64,000 bases of DNA, taken from contig NZ_BMYK01000021.1 in the NCBI RefSeq assembly GCF_014652235.1, positions 1 to 64,000 of the forward strand, in the 5' to 3' direction. A program made the translations under genes and the position numbers. The notes under the pieces were generated by a model. It was not told where the DNA came from, ran no database searches, and saw only the letters and a program-made list of their open reading frames with translations. The number at the start of each line of letters is the position of its first letter. Position 1 is the first letter of the stretch. Positions 1 to 9,234 of the stretch are shown here, piece by piece. This DNA comes from Pseudorhodoferax aquiterrae (GTDB taxonomy: Bacteria > Pseudomonadota > Gammaproteobacteria > Burkholderiales > Burkholderiaceae_C).

Positions 1-1
1 G

Positions 2-103
2 TGGGCATCGCCCGCGCCGCGCGGGCACCAGCGCCCCGCCGCGGACGGCCTGGCCGGCGCGCCCGCGCGCGGCCGGTACTTCGGCTTCGGCCCGGCACAC
101 TAG
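2..103 (+). CDS. C-terminal tail of an unidentified protein (5' end outside window)
   Basis: An open frame enters from the left edge and stops with TAG at 101-103. It ends in a basic, Gly/Ala/Pro-rich tail finishing RYFGFGPAH. Nearly every third codon position is G or C, as in the real genes of this window, and the frame ends 12 bases before the convergent kinase stop, so a real gene end is plausible. Only about 33 residues are visible, with no recognisable domain, so no function can be given. Confidence 0.4.
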   Translation, partial: WASPAPRGHQRPAADGLAGAPARGRYFGFGPAH

Positions 104-115
104 GAGCGCAGGCGG

Positions 116-1648
116 TTATTTCGACGCGAGCTTGGCGCGTGCGTCCGCGGGCAGCTCGAGTGCGAACACGGTGGCCTGCGCATCCGAGCGGACGAGCCGC
201 AGCGCGCCGCCATGCGCCAGCGCCACCGCATGCGCGAACGCCAGGCCGATGCCCCAGCCCTTGTGCGCCGTGCCCTGGCCGCGCGCGAAGGGACGGAAGA
301 TCGCCTCGCGGTCGGACGGGGCGATCGGCGTGCCGAGGTTCTCCACGGTCAGCACGGTGCTGCCGTCGGCAGTGGTGGCGAGGCGGCACCAGATCGGACT
401 GGCGGGCGCGCCGTACTTGACGGCATTGAGCAACAGGTTCTCGACGACGCGGAACAGCGCGTCGCGGTCCCACCAGCCGCTGGCCGAACCTTCCCAGGCC
501 ACGCGCGCACCCAGGGCGGCCTCGTTCTCGGTGACCACTTCGGCCAGCAGCGCCTGGCATTCCACGAAGCACGCCTGCAGCCGCAGCGGCCGCCCCGCGT
601 CGAGCGACAAGGTGTCCAACAAGGAGCGCAGCAGGCGGTCCAGTCTGCGGTTGCTGCGCTGCAAGCGCGCCAGCGCCGCCTCGGCCTGCGGCCCGGTCAC
701 GAGCCGCTGCAGCAGCGAGGCCGAGACCACCGCCGTCTGCAAGGGGCTGCGCAGGTCGTGCGTGACGGCGGCCGCCACGAGCTGGCGCATCTCGTCGCGT
801 TCGCGCTCCGCCTGCACGCGCGCCAGTTCGGCGCGCTGCACCGCCACCGCGAGGGCCCACAGCATGCCCCACAGCACCGCCACGGCACTCCAGGCGACCA
901 GCAGTACAGCGGTTTCCGCATCGAAGGCCGCGACGCGCCGGGCCACGATGACCAGGGCCGCCACCAACAGCACGCAAGCTGCGCCGGCGAGCAGCAGCAG
1001 CCTGCCGAAGCGCCCGACCGTGTTGCGCGACGTCAGCGCGCCGACGACCCCGCCGTGCGGGCGGGCCAGCAGCAGGCTGGCCGACAGGGCACCGAATGCC
1101 AGCACCGTCGGCAAGGCCACGCCGGTCCCCGGCATGAAGGCGTACAGATCGGCCCCGGGAAACGCATGGCCCAGGCCCACCAGCCCGGTGAACAGCAGCA
1201 CGGCGCAGGCCAGCATCTGACCGCAGGCCAGCCGCCCCAGGGCCAGCAACAGGCTCGCCAGGCCGGACAGCGCGAACAGCGCACCCGTCAGCGCCGAGGA
1301 CCACCACGGCAGCCGCAGGCCGCTCGTGAGCGGGATGTCGGCCAGGTGCGCCAGCACGATGCCTGCACCGCATGCCGCCTGCACGCCGGCCAGGGCGGCA
1401 GCGGCCGGCGGCCGTCGCCGCAGTGCGCAGGCCGCCGCGCAGGCCACCAGCATGAGCACGGCGGTCATGGGCGAGAGCGCCGGCCGGCCAGGCACCAGCG
1501 TGGTCAGGATCGGCCGGTCCAGCCACCAGCCCGCGAGCGAGCACGCGGCCAAGCCGGCCGCCAGCAGCGCCAGCGCCAGATGCGCCGCAGGCGTGCGCCA
1601 CAGGCCATCCCTTCCCGCCACTGTGCGTTGCCAACCCAGGTTTGCCAT
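116..1648 (-). CDS. membrane sensor histidine kinase
   Basis: Predicted two-component kinase of about 510 residues. The N-terminal half has about seven hydrophobic segments and forms the membrane sensor region. It is followed by a HisKA domain with the phospho-acceptor His at about residue 297 (THDLRSP), and an HATPase domain with an N box (ENLLLNAVKYG) and a Gly-rich G2 box (GWGIGLAFAHA). The start chosen is ATG at 1648, four bases after a GGAAG ribosome site; a GTG at 1684 in the same frame would add 12 residues. No response regulator is adjacent, so the partner is unknown, and the membrane region does not reveal the signal. Confidence 0.85.
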   Translation of the reverse strand: MANLGWQRTVAGRDGLWRTPAAHLALALLAAGLAACSLAGWWLDRPILTTLVPGRPALSPMTAVLMLVACAAACALRRRPPAAAALAGVQAACGAGIVLAHLADIPLTSGLRLPWWSSALTGALFALSGLASLLLALGRLACGQMLACAVLLFTGLVGLGHAFPGADLYAFMPGTGVALPTVLAFGALSASLLLARPHGGVVGALTSRNTVGRFGRLLLLAGAACVLLVAALVIVARRVAAFDAETAVLLVAWSAVAVLWGMLWALAVAVQRAELARVQAERERDEMRQLVAAAVTHDLRSPLQTAVVSASLLQRLVTGPQAEAALARLQRSNRRLDRLLRSLLDTLSLDAGRPLRLQACFVECQALLAEVVTENEAALGARVAWEGSASGWWDRDALFRVVENLLLNAVKYGAPASPIWCRLATTADGSTVLTVENLGTPIAPSDREAIFRPFARGQGTAHKGWGIGLAFAHAVALAHGGALRLVRSDAQATVFALELPADARAKLASK

Positions 1649-1859
1649 CACGCTTCCGTGCCCGCCATGTCCCCGCAGCGGCACGCTTGCCTCTGCCGGG
1701 GGTGTTGCAGCGTTGTGCGAGCCTAGCGCATCGGCAGCCGCGGCTGCGCCGGGACGCCGCCGCCGCCGACACGAGTTGCCACCACCAGCCTACACGGTGG
1801 CCCGCGCGGGACGGGCAGGCTTGCGGACCAACCACCCAAGACAGCGACGGGAGCACAAC

Positions 1860-1958
1860 ATGCGCAAGATGATCCTCATGGCCGTGGCCGGCTTCCTGTG
1901 GAAGCAGTTCAAGGCCAGGCAGAGCGCCAGGACGGCGGCAGCCGGCCCGCGCCGCTGA
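1860..1958 (+). CDS. small basic protein, 32 residues
   Basis: A 32-codon frame starting with ATG after a GGGAG ribosome site about seven bases upstream. The protein has a short hydrophobic N-terminal stretch (MILMAVAGFLW) followed by a basic, Ala/Arg-rich tail, so it could be membrane-associated. It lies in the gap between the divergent kinase and the ExoIII-LigD fusion gene, on the same strand as the latter and ending 38 bases before it, so it could be a leader gene of that transcript. No family is recognised. Short length limits certainty. Confidence 0.5.
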   Translation: MRKMILMAVAGFLWKQFKARQSARTAAAGPRR

Positions 1959-1996
1959 CGGCCGCAGGCCGCGCAAGCGCGCGCCCGCCTGCACGC

Positions 1997-4900
1997 ATGC
2001 GCGTCGCCAGCTGGAACATCAACAACGTCCGCAAGCGGCTGGAGCTGCTGCTGGACTGGCTCGCCCGTGCGCAGCCCGACGTGCTGGCCCTGCAGGAACT
2101 CAAGACGACGACCGCGGACTACCCGACCCAGGCCTTGACGGCCGCCGGCTACCACAGCCTGGTGGTCGGCCAGCGCAGCTGGAACGGGGTCGCGCTGCTG
2201 GCGCGCGGGGCCGAGCCGCTGCCGGTGCTGAACGCATTGCCGGGCGACCCGACGGACAAGGAGGCCCGCTATGTCGAAGCGGCCATCCACGGCGTGCTGT
2301 TCGCCTGCCTGTACCTGCCCAATGGCAACCCGCAGCCGGGGCCCAAGTTCGACCGCAAGCTGCGCTGGTTCGCGCGCCTGCAGGCGCGCACGCAAGCCCT
2401 GTGGGACTCGGGGCAGCCCGTGGTGCTGATGGGCGACTGGAACGTGGTGCCCACCGATGCCGACATCTACAAGCCCGACACCTGGCGCGACAACGCGCTG
2501 CTGCGGCCCGAGGCGCGCGAACGCTTTGCGGCCGTGCTGGCCCAGGGCTGGACCGACGCGGTGGACCGCATGCATCCGGGTGGCCGCCAGTTCACGTTCT
2601 GGGACTACCGCCGCAAGCGCTGGGAGCGCGATGCGGGGCTGCGCATCGACCACATCCTGGTGGGCGCGTCCCTGGTGCTGCGCGACGCCGGGGTGGACCG
2701 GGACGAGCGCGGCAGGGAGGGCGCCAGCGACCACGCCCCGGTCTGGGCGGAACTCGGTCTCGCCAAGGCCAAGCGGCCCGCACGCACCGCGGCCCGCCGC
2801 CAGAGCGCGCCGGAGCGCGCTGCCGATGCCGCTGCGCCGCTCGCCCGCTACCACGCCAAGCGCGACTTTTCGAGGACGGCCGAGCCCGCCGGCACGGTGC
2901 CCGGCCGCAGCGGCGCCGCGGGCGCAGCACTGGCCTTCGTGATCCAGAAACACTGGGCATCGCGCCTGCACTACGACCTGCGCCTGGAGCTCGATGGCGT
3001 CATGGTGTCCTGGGCCGTGCCCAAGGGACCGTCCTACGACCCGGCCGCCAAGCAGATGGCGATCCATGTCGAGGACCACCCCATCGCGTACAACCGTTTC
3101 GAAGGCAGCATCCCCAAAGGCGCGTACGGCGCCGGCAAGGTGATCGTCTGGGACCATGGCAGCTGGGAACCCGTCGGCGACGCCCGCGCGGGCCTGGCGC
3201 AGGGCAAGCTGGTCTTTCACCTGCATGGCCAGAAGCTGGCCGGCCTGTGGGAGCTGGTGCGCATCTCCAAGCCGGGCGCGCAGGCGCAGGACCAGTGGCT
3301 GTTCTTCAAGAAGCGCGGCGACGCCTGGGCCCGACCGGGCACGGAGTACGACGTCATCGCGGCGCTGCCGGACAGCGTGGTCGCGCAGCCGCTCGGCCTG
3401 GTCGAGGAGCGCGAGCCGCAGCGCGTGCGGCGGCCCGCGCCGCCGCCACCCGGCACGGTCGACCTGCGCGAGGCCCGCCGCGCGCCCCTGCCCGCCCGGC
3501 TGCAGCCGCAACTGGCCACGCTCGTGTCCTCGGTCCCCCCGGGCCACTGGATCGTCGAATCCAAGTTCGACGGCTACCGGCTGCTGGCGCGCGTCGCACC
3601 GGGCCAGGTGCGGCTGTTCACCCGCAACGGGCACGACTGGACCGACAGGCTCGCGCCGATCGCGCGCGCCGTCGCCGACCTCGGGCTCGGCAGCGCCTGG
3701 CTGGACGGCGAGATCGTGGTGTTGAACGATGCCGGGCTGCCGGACTTCAACCGCCTGCAGAACGCCATCGACAAGGCCAGCACCGGCGAGATCGTGCTGT
3801 TCGTCTTCGATCTGCCCTACCTCGACGGCCTGGACCTGCGCGAACTGCCGCTGTCCAGCCGGCGCGAGGTGCTGCGCCAGCGGTTCGCGGCACGCGGCGA
3901 CGGGGGCACCGTGCGCCTGAGCCAGTCCTTCGACGTGCAGCCCGGGCAGTTGCTGGAGGCCGCCTGCCGCATGGGCATGGAGGGCGTGATGGTCAAGCGC
4001 GCGGACGCCGCCTATACACCCGGCCGCGGCGAGAGCTGGCTCAAGCTCAAGTGCCAGCACCGGCAGGAGTTCGTGGTCGTGGGGTTCACCGAGCGCGCCG
4101 GCGCGCCCGGCGAGGTGGGCAGCCTGCTGCTGGGCTACCACGAAGGCACGGCGCTGCGCTTCGCGGGCTCGGTCGGGACGGGCTGGGGCGCGGAGACGGG
4201 GCGCGCGCTGCGCGCCAGGCTGGTCGGCCTGCGGACCGACCGGCCCGCGGTGGCCCCCGAGGACGCCCTGCCCGGCCGCTGGTCGCGCCGCGCGGCCGGC
4301 AGCGAGCGCTGGGTGCAGCCGCAGGTGGTGGTCGAGGTGGCGTTCTCCGAGTGGACGCCGGACGGCAAGGTGCGCCATGCGGTCTGGCGCGGGCTGCGCA
4401 CCGACAAGCCGGCAGCGCTGGTCGTGCGCGAGCGGCCGCGCCCGCTCGGTGCCGACCCGCCGCCCAGGACCGGCGCCGGCCGCGCCAAGCTCACCCACCC
4501 GGAGCGCGTGATCGACACGTCCAGCGGCCTGCGCAAGGTCGACCTGGTCCGCTACTACGAGAGCGTGGCCGAGTGGATCCTGCCCCACCTGAAGGGCCGG
4601 CCGGTATCGCTGGTGCGCGGGCCCACGGGCGTCGAGGGCGAGCTGTTCTTCCAGAAGCACGACGACAAGCTCGCGATCCCGCACGTGCGCAAGCTGACCG
4701 AGCGGCTGTGGCCGGGGCATGCGCCGCTGCTGGAAGTGTCCACGGCGCAGGCCCTGCTTGCCTGCGCGCAGATGAACGTGATCGAGTTCCACACCTGGAA
4801 CGCACGCGCGCGCACCATCGCCAGGCCCGACCGCATCGTGTTCGACCTGGACCCGGGCGAAGGCACGCCATGGCAGCAGGTGCAGGAGGCCGCCCTGCTC

Positions 4901-5365
4901 GTGCGGGCCCTGTTGCAGGAGCTCGGCCTGCAATGCTGGCTCAAGACCTCCGGCGGCAAGGGCCTGCACGTGGTGGTGCCGCTGGCGCCGCGGCTGGAGT
5001 ACGACGCAGTGAAGGACTTCTCGCAGGCCGTGGTGCGGCATCTGGCGCGGACGATTCCGGGACGCTTCGTTGCCAAGAGCGGGCCCAGCAACCGCGTGGG
5101 CAAGCTGTTCGTGGACTACCTGCGCAACGGCCACGGTGCCACCACCGCGGCCGCGTTCTCGGCGCGTGCGCGCCCCGGCCTGGGCGTGTCCATGCCGGTG
5201 GCCTGGGAGCAGCTGGCCGAGCTGCGCAACGGCGCGCAGTGGACCATCGCCACCGCGCGCGAGTACCTGAGCTTCCAGCAGCAGGATCCCTGGCACGACT
5301 ACTGGTCGACGCGCCAGGGCCTGGCCGCCGCACGCAGGACGCTGGACCGTGCCGCGGCGCGTTGA
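1997..5365 (+). CDS. ligD: exonuclease III-like / DNA ligase D fusion protein
   Basis: One uninterrupted 1122-residue frame joins two repair enzymes. Residues 1-255 are an exonuclease III/AP endonuclease (EEP) domain: SWNINNVRKR near the start, LQELK, GDWNVVP and the terminal SDHAP with D245/H246. After a roughly 40-residue Ala/Arg linker comes a complete LigD: a 3'-phosphoesterase domain (HYDLRLELDG near 325), an ATP-dependent ligase with nucleophile K523 in KFDG, and a primase-polymerase domain with D950/D952 (FDLDPG) and TSGGKGLH. LigD alone is usually about 840 residues, which fits the extra length. The linker has no in-frame ATG, GTG or TTG, so LigD cannot easily start separately. LigD acts in Ku-dependent end joining; no Ku gene is in the window. 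The ribosome site is weak. Confidence 0.92.
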   Translation: MRVASWNINNVRKRLELLLDWLARAQPDVLALQELKTTTADYPTQALTAAGYHSLVVGQRSWNGVALLARGAEPLPVLNALPGDPTDKEARYVEAAIHGVLFACLYLPNGNPQPGPKFDRKLRWFARLQARTQALWDSGQPVVLMGDWNVVPTDADIYKPDTWRDNALLRPEARERFAAVLAQGWTDAVDRMHPGGRQFTFWDYRRKRWERDAGLRIDHILVGASLVLRDAGVDRDERGREGASDHAPVWAELGLAKAKRPARTAARRQSAPERAADAAAPLARYHAKRDFSRTAEPAGTVPGRSGAAGAALAFVIQKHWASRLHYDLRLELDGVMVSWAVPKGPSYDPAAKQMAIHVEDHPIAYNRFEGSIPKGAYGAGKVIVWDHGSWEPVGDARAGLAQGKLVFHLHGQKLAGLWELVRISKPGAQAQDQWLFFKKRGDAWARPGTEYDVIAALPDSVVAQPLGLVEEREPQRVRRPAPPPPGTVDLREARRAPLPARLQPQLATLVSSVPPGHWIVESKFDGYRLLARVAPGQVRLFTRNGHDWTDRLAPIARAVADLGLGSAWLDGEIVVLNDAGLPDFNRLQNAIDKASTGEIVLFVFDLPYLDGLDLRELPLSSRREVLRQRFAARGDGGTVRLSQSFDVQPGQLLEAACRMGMEGVMVKRADAAYTPGRGESWLKLKCQHRQEFVVVGFTERAGAPGEVGSLLLGYHEGTALRFAGSVGTGWGAETGRALRARLVGLRTDRPAVAPEDALPGRWSRRAAGSERWVQPQVVVEVAFSEWTPDGKVRHAVWRGLRTDKPAALVVRERPRPLGADPPPRTGAGRAKLTHPERVIDTSSGLRKVDLVRYYESVAEWILPHLKGRPVSLVRGPTGVEGELFFQKHDDKLAIPHVRKLTERLWPGHAPLLEVSTAQALLACAQMNVIEFHTWNARARTIARPDRIVFDLDPGEGTPWQQVQEAALLVRALLQELGLQCWLKTSGGKGLHVVVPLAPRLEYDAVKDFSQAVVRHLARTIPGRFVAKSGPSNRVGKLFVDYLRNGHGATTAAAFSARARPGLGVSMPVAWEQLAELRNGAQWTIATAREYLSFQQQDPWHDYWSTRQGLAAARRTLDRAAAR

Positions 5366-5395
5366 GAGCATGGCCGGCAGCGTCTGTGCGACCGG

Positions 5396-6094
5396 ATGCC
5401 CCTGATGCGGTGGCCGCTCGCCTGCGTGCTGCTCGGCGCCGCGCTGGCCGCTGCGACCCATGGGCGCCTGTGGTCCCTGCCAGAGCGACACAATCCCTGG
5501 GCGCCGCTGCGCTACGCCGACGCGCCGAACTGGCTCACGCGCTACAAGCTGCAGCGCCTGTCCACCCAGCCACAAGCCTGCATGGCGCTGTTGGCACAGA
5601 CGCCATGGCGCTTCCATCCGGTGCCCGACCGCGACAACGCCGCGGGTTGCGGCCTGCGCGATGCCGTCCAGGTGCAGCGCACCGCGCTGGACATCGGCCG
5701 CCCCTTCACGCTGCGCTGCACAGCGGCGGCCGCCACCGCGCTCTGGGAACGCCACGTGGTCCAACCCGAAGCGCAACGGCATTTCGGCATGCCGGTGCGC
5801 CGGCTGGAGCACCTGGGCAGCTACGCCTGCCGCGACATCGCCGGCAGCGGCGCCGGGCGGCGCAGCGAGCACGCCACGGCCAATGCCCTGGATGTCGCGG
5901 CCTTCGTCCTCGAGGACGGGCGCCGGGTCCGCGTGGCGGGCGGCTGGGACGATGGCGGCAGCAGCGCCGCCTTCCTGCAAGCGGTCCACCGCGGAGCGTG
6001 CGGCTTGTTCAGCGGCGTGCTGGGGCCGGACTACAACCAGGCCCACCACGACCACTTCCACCTGGACCGGGGCCCGTTTCAGGTCTGCCGCTGA
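5396..6094 (+). CDS. extensin family protein (exported, M15-like fold)
   Basis: About 232 residues. An N-terminal hydrophobic segment (WPLACVLLGAALAAA) is a signal peptide or anchor, so the protein acts outside the cytoplasm. The C-terminal domain matches the bacterial extensin-like family, with the His/Asp pattern EHATANALDVAAF and a terminal HHDHFHLD resembling metal ligands of D-Ala-D-Ala peptidases; this suggests a peptidoglycan role, but that is family inference. It starts 30 bases after the ligD fusion stop on the same strand. A second ATG nine bases downstream (5405) is an equally possible start because neither has a strong ribosome site. Confidence 0.8.
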   Translation: MPLMRWPLACVLLGAALAAATHGRLWSLPERHNPWAPLRYADAPNWLTRYKLQRLSTQPQACMALLAQTPWRFHPVPDRDNAAGCGLRDAVQVQRTALDIGRPFTLRCTAAAATALWERHVVQPEAQRHFGMPVRRLEHLGSYACRDIAGSGAGRRSEHATANALDVAAFVLEDGRRVRVAGGWDDGGSSAAFLQAVHRGACGLFSGVLGPDYNQAHHDHFHLDRGPFQVCR

Positions 6095-6114
6095 GGGGCC
6101 CGGCCCGCGCGGGC

Positions 6115-9100
6115 TCAGGGTGCCGCGCGGTCGAACAGCGGCTGCAGGCCGGAAGGGGTGGCCGCGCTGCGCAGCGGCAAGGTGGTCTGCAGCAAGGCGC
6201 GCAGCCCCTCGTCGGGCATCGGCCTGGCGTACAGGTAGCCCTGCATCTCGTCGCAGCCGCAGTCCTTGAGGAAATTCGCCTGCTCTTCGGTTTCCACACC
6301 TTCGGCGACCACGCGCAGCCGCAGGGCCTTGGCCATGGAGACGACCGACTGCACGATGGCCTCGGCCTCCTGTCCCTTGGACGTTCCGATCGGCAGCACG
6401 AAGGAGCGGTCGATCTTGAGCTTGTCCAGCGCGAACCGCGTGAGGTAGCTCAGGCTGGAGTAGCCCGTGCCGAAGTCGTCCAGCGCGATGCGCACGCCCC
6501 TCGCCGACAGGCGCTGCATGGTGGTGATGGCGGCCTCGGAGCTCTCCATGATCAGGCTTTCCGTGAGCTCCAGCACGAGGCCGTGCGGTGCGACATCGAA
6601 GCGCGCCATCGTGCGCTCCACCTGCTCGACGAAGCCAGGGCGGCTGAACTGCAGGGCCGAGACGTTGACTGCGACCGCAGGCGGCAGCAGACCTGCGTCG
6701 CGCCATGCGGCCCAGGCCCGGCAGGCCTCTTCCAGGACCCACTGGCTCAGCTCGACGATGAGCCCCGAGGCTTCGGCGATGGGCACGAAGCGCGCGGGCG
6801 GCACCATGCCGCGCCGCGGATGCTTCCAGCGCAGCAGCGCCTCGACGCCGGTCAGGGACCAGTTCGCCAGGCGCGCCTGGGGTTGGTAGTGCAGTTCGAG
6901 CTGGCGGTGCTCGATGGCCGACTGCAGCTCCACCGCCAGCAGCATGTCGTCGTGCGCCGAGGCGTTCATCGCCGGTTCGTACAGCTGCCAGGTCTTGCCG
7001 CCCCGGGCCTTGGCCGTGGTCAGGGCCGCGCTGGCATTGCGCAGCAGCGATTCGGCGTCCTGCGACAGTTCGGGGTAGCTGGCCACGCCCACGCTGACCG
7101 ACGGCGTGATGGCATGGTGGCCCGCCGTGTGCTTGCCGCACGCCAGCTCCAGCATGCGGTTGATGGTCAGCGCGTGGCCGACCGGCGGCCCTTCGAGCAG
7201 TCCGACGAATTCGTCGGCGCCGAAGTGGTACAGCCTGCCCGGCGGCAACGAGGCCTGCAGCCGCCGCGCCAGCTCGATCAGCATCCTGTCGCCTTCGGAC
7301 AGTCCGAACGATTCGTTGATGGACTTGAAGCGGTCCAGGTTGAGCATGACCACGGTCAGGCTCCGGTCCCGCTCGGCCGCTTCGCGGACCAGGGCGGGCA
7401 GCGCGGCATCGAGACAGCGCCGGTTGGGCAGCTGCGTGAGCTGGTCGTGGTTGGCGTGGAACGCAGCCCGCGTCTGCGCTTCGCGCAGGGCCGTGAGGTC
7501 GGTGAACATGCCGACGTACTGGTAGACCTGCCCCGACGCGTCGCGGTGCGCGGCAGCCAGCATGTGGCGCGGATAGATCTGGCCGTTCTTGCGGCGGCCC
7601 ATCAGCTCGCCTTCCCAGAAGTCGTTCTGCAGCACTTGCGCGACCATCAAGGCGTTCTTCTCAGGGTAGGCGCCCGTGGCGAGCGCCTCGACCCGGACAC
7701 CGAGCACCTCTTCGGGCGCGTAGCCCGTGATGGCCGTGAACGCCGGGTTCACGGAAACCACCTGCAGCGCCTTGTTGCACACGACGATGGCCGCCGGCGC
7801 GAGTTCGAACACGCTGGCCGCCTGCTGCATGCGGGCCTGCAGCTCGCGCGCCTGCGTGACGTCCGTGGCCACGCTGTGGAAGTAGCGGCGGCCCTGGATC
7901 TCCAGCAGCCCCACGCGGCCTTCGACGAAGAAGGTGCTGCCGTCGGATCGGCGCCGCCGCCCCGTGAAGCGGCGCGAGTCACCGGGCTGCATCCCCTCGA
8001 CCATCTGCAGGACGGCCGCGCGCTCGCTGTCGGGCGCCAGCGCCATCACGTCGCTGCCGATCATCTGCTCGCGCGCCAGACGGAAGGCCGTCAACGCCGA
8101 GGCGCTCGCGTCGACGACCTTGCCACGCCAGTCGTTGAGCACGAACAAGGCGTCGCCGTGGCGCAGGATCTGGTCGTAGAAGGCGGCCATCTCGGCTTCC
8201 CGCCGGAAATGGTGGCGGCGTTCTGCACGCAGCCAGAACGCCAGGCCGGCCGCCCCCAGCAGCAACAGCACGCCATAGGCCAGCACGGCCAGCCGGGTCG
8301 GCTCGCGCAGGCCCGCCAGGATTTCCGTCTCGTCGAGCACGCCGACCAGGTACCAGCCCGGCAGCGACAACGCTTCGCGCACGGCCATCGCACGGTCGCC
8401 GCTGCGCATGGTCCCCTGCACCACGGACTGTGGTGCAGTGAGCAGGCGGTGTTCGATGCTGCCGGGAACCCCATCGTGCAAGACCGCCAGCGCCGGGCCG
8501 GCAGGGCCGTCGACGCTGGCGAAACGCACGGGCCGGCCGTCCTGCACGCGCATCAGGATGCCTTTGCCGTCGAACACCCGCGGGCCGGATTCGGCCAGCG
8601 CCCGCACGAGCTGCACGGGCTGCACCTCGAGGTAGAACACGAAGCGTGCGAGCGGGCCACCGTCGGCCATGCGGCGCACCACCGCGGCGCGGTAGGCGTG
8701 GCCGGAGACGGTCGGCGGCAAGTCGATCCAGCGTGCGCCATCGCCCACCAGCACGCCGGCGGCCAGCGCGATGTCCGCAGCGTCCGGCCGGGCGCCGGCG
8801 GCGTAGACGGCCAGCTTCTGCTCGGTGTCGACGATGCTGACCGAGGTGTAGCCGTAGCGCAGACGGATCGACTCGAGGGAATGGCGGATCTCTTCGTCCT
8901 CGTGCGTGCTGTCGCCGTCGCCGATCGCATGGCGCAGCACGTGCTGCATGCTGGCACTGCTGGAGAACACGTCGGCATCGGCAAAGCGTTCGGCCAGCCA
9001 TGCGTTCATGCTGCGGGCACCGAGCTGCACGGTGGCACGCAGCTTGTCCACCGCGGCTTGCTCGCTCCATCGTTCGGCCTGCCGATAGGCCAGGCTGCCG

Positions 9101-9234
9101 AGCACCAGGATCGCCGCGGCGAAGGCGACGAATCCGGCCGTGAGCCGCCATGGCAGCGAACGGCCACGCCATGCCCGCCGGATGCGGCTGGTGGGACGCG
9201 GGGCAGGCGCCGGTGCGGGGCCGCGACGCCTCAC
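6115..9234 (-). CDS. membrane PAS-GGDEF-EAL protein, probable c-di-GMP phosphodiesterase
   Basis: A 1039-residue signalling protein. A transmembrane helix near residues 30-55, a large extracytoplasmic sensor region and a second helix near 310-330 precede two PAS segments with PAC-like features, then GGDEF and EAL domains. The GGDEF signature is changed to GADEF (residues 672-676), so cyclase activity is doubtful. The EAL domain keeps E798-A-L, ELTES, DDFGTGYSS, KIDRSFV and AEGVET, as expected for an active phosphodiesterase. Start is GTG, sharing four bases (GTGA) with the stop of the small upstream gene, which indicates translational coupling. The sensed signal is unknown. Confidence 0.9.
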   Translation of the reverse strand: MRRRGPAPAPAPRPTSRIRRAWRGRSLPWRLTAGFVAFAAAILVLGSLAYRQAERWSEQAAVDKLRATVQLGARSMNAWLAERFADADVFSSSASMQHVLRHAIGDGDSTHEDEEIRHSLESIRLRYGYTSVSIVDTEQKLAVYAAGARPDAADIALAAGVLVGDGARWIDLPPTVSGHAYRAAVVRRMADGGPLARFVFYLEVQPVQLVRALAESGPRVFDGKGILMRVQDGRPVRFASVDGPAGPALAVLHDGVPGSIEHRLLTAPQSVVQGTMRSGDRAMAVREALSLPGWYLVGVLDETEILAGLREPTRLAVLAYGVLLLLGAAGLAFWLRAERRHHFRREAEMAAFYDQILRHGDALFVLNDWRGKVVDASASALTAFRLAREQMIGSDVMALAPDSERAAVLQMVEGMQPGDSRRFTGRRRRSDGSTFFVEGRVGLLEIQGRRYFHSVATDVTQARELQARMQQAASVFELAPAAIVVCNKALQVVSVNPAFTAITGYAPEEVLGVRVEALATGAYPEKNALMVAQVLQNDFWEGELMGRRKNGQIYPRHMLAAAHRDASGQVYQYVGMFTDLTALREAQTRAAFHANHDQLTQLPNRRCLDAALPALVREAAERDRSLTVVMLNLDRFKSINESFGLSEGDRMLIELARRLQASLPPGRLYHFGADEFVGLLEGPPVGHALTINRMLELACGKHTAGHHAITPSVSVGVASYPELSQDAESLLRNASAALTTAKARGGKTWQLYEPAMNASAHDDMLLAVELQSAIEHRQLELHYQPQARLANWSLTGVEALLRWKHPRRGMVPPARFVPIAEASGLIVELSQWVLEEACRAWAAWRDAGLLPPAVAVNVSALQFSRPGFVEQVERTMARFDVAPHGLVLELTESLIMESSEAAITTMQRLSARGVRIALDDFGTGYSSLSYLTRFALDKLKIDRSFVLPIGTSKGQEAEAIVQSVVSMAKALRLRVVAEGVETEEQANFLKDCGCDEMQGYLYARPMPDEGLRALLQTTLPLRSAATPSGLQPLFDRAAP

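Noticed and set aside
1790-7141. Long leftward open frame antisense to the ligD fusion gene and overlapping the extensin and GGDEF-EAL genes
   Set aside because: Low-complexity translation with no domains; it follows from high GC and lies opposite genes with clear motifs.
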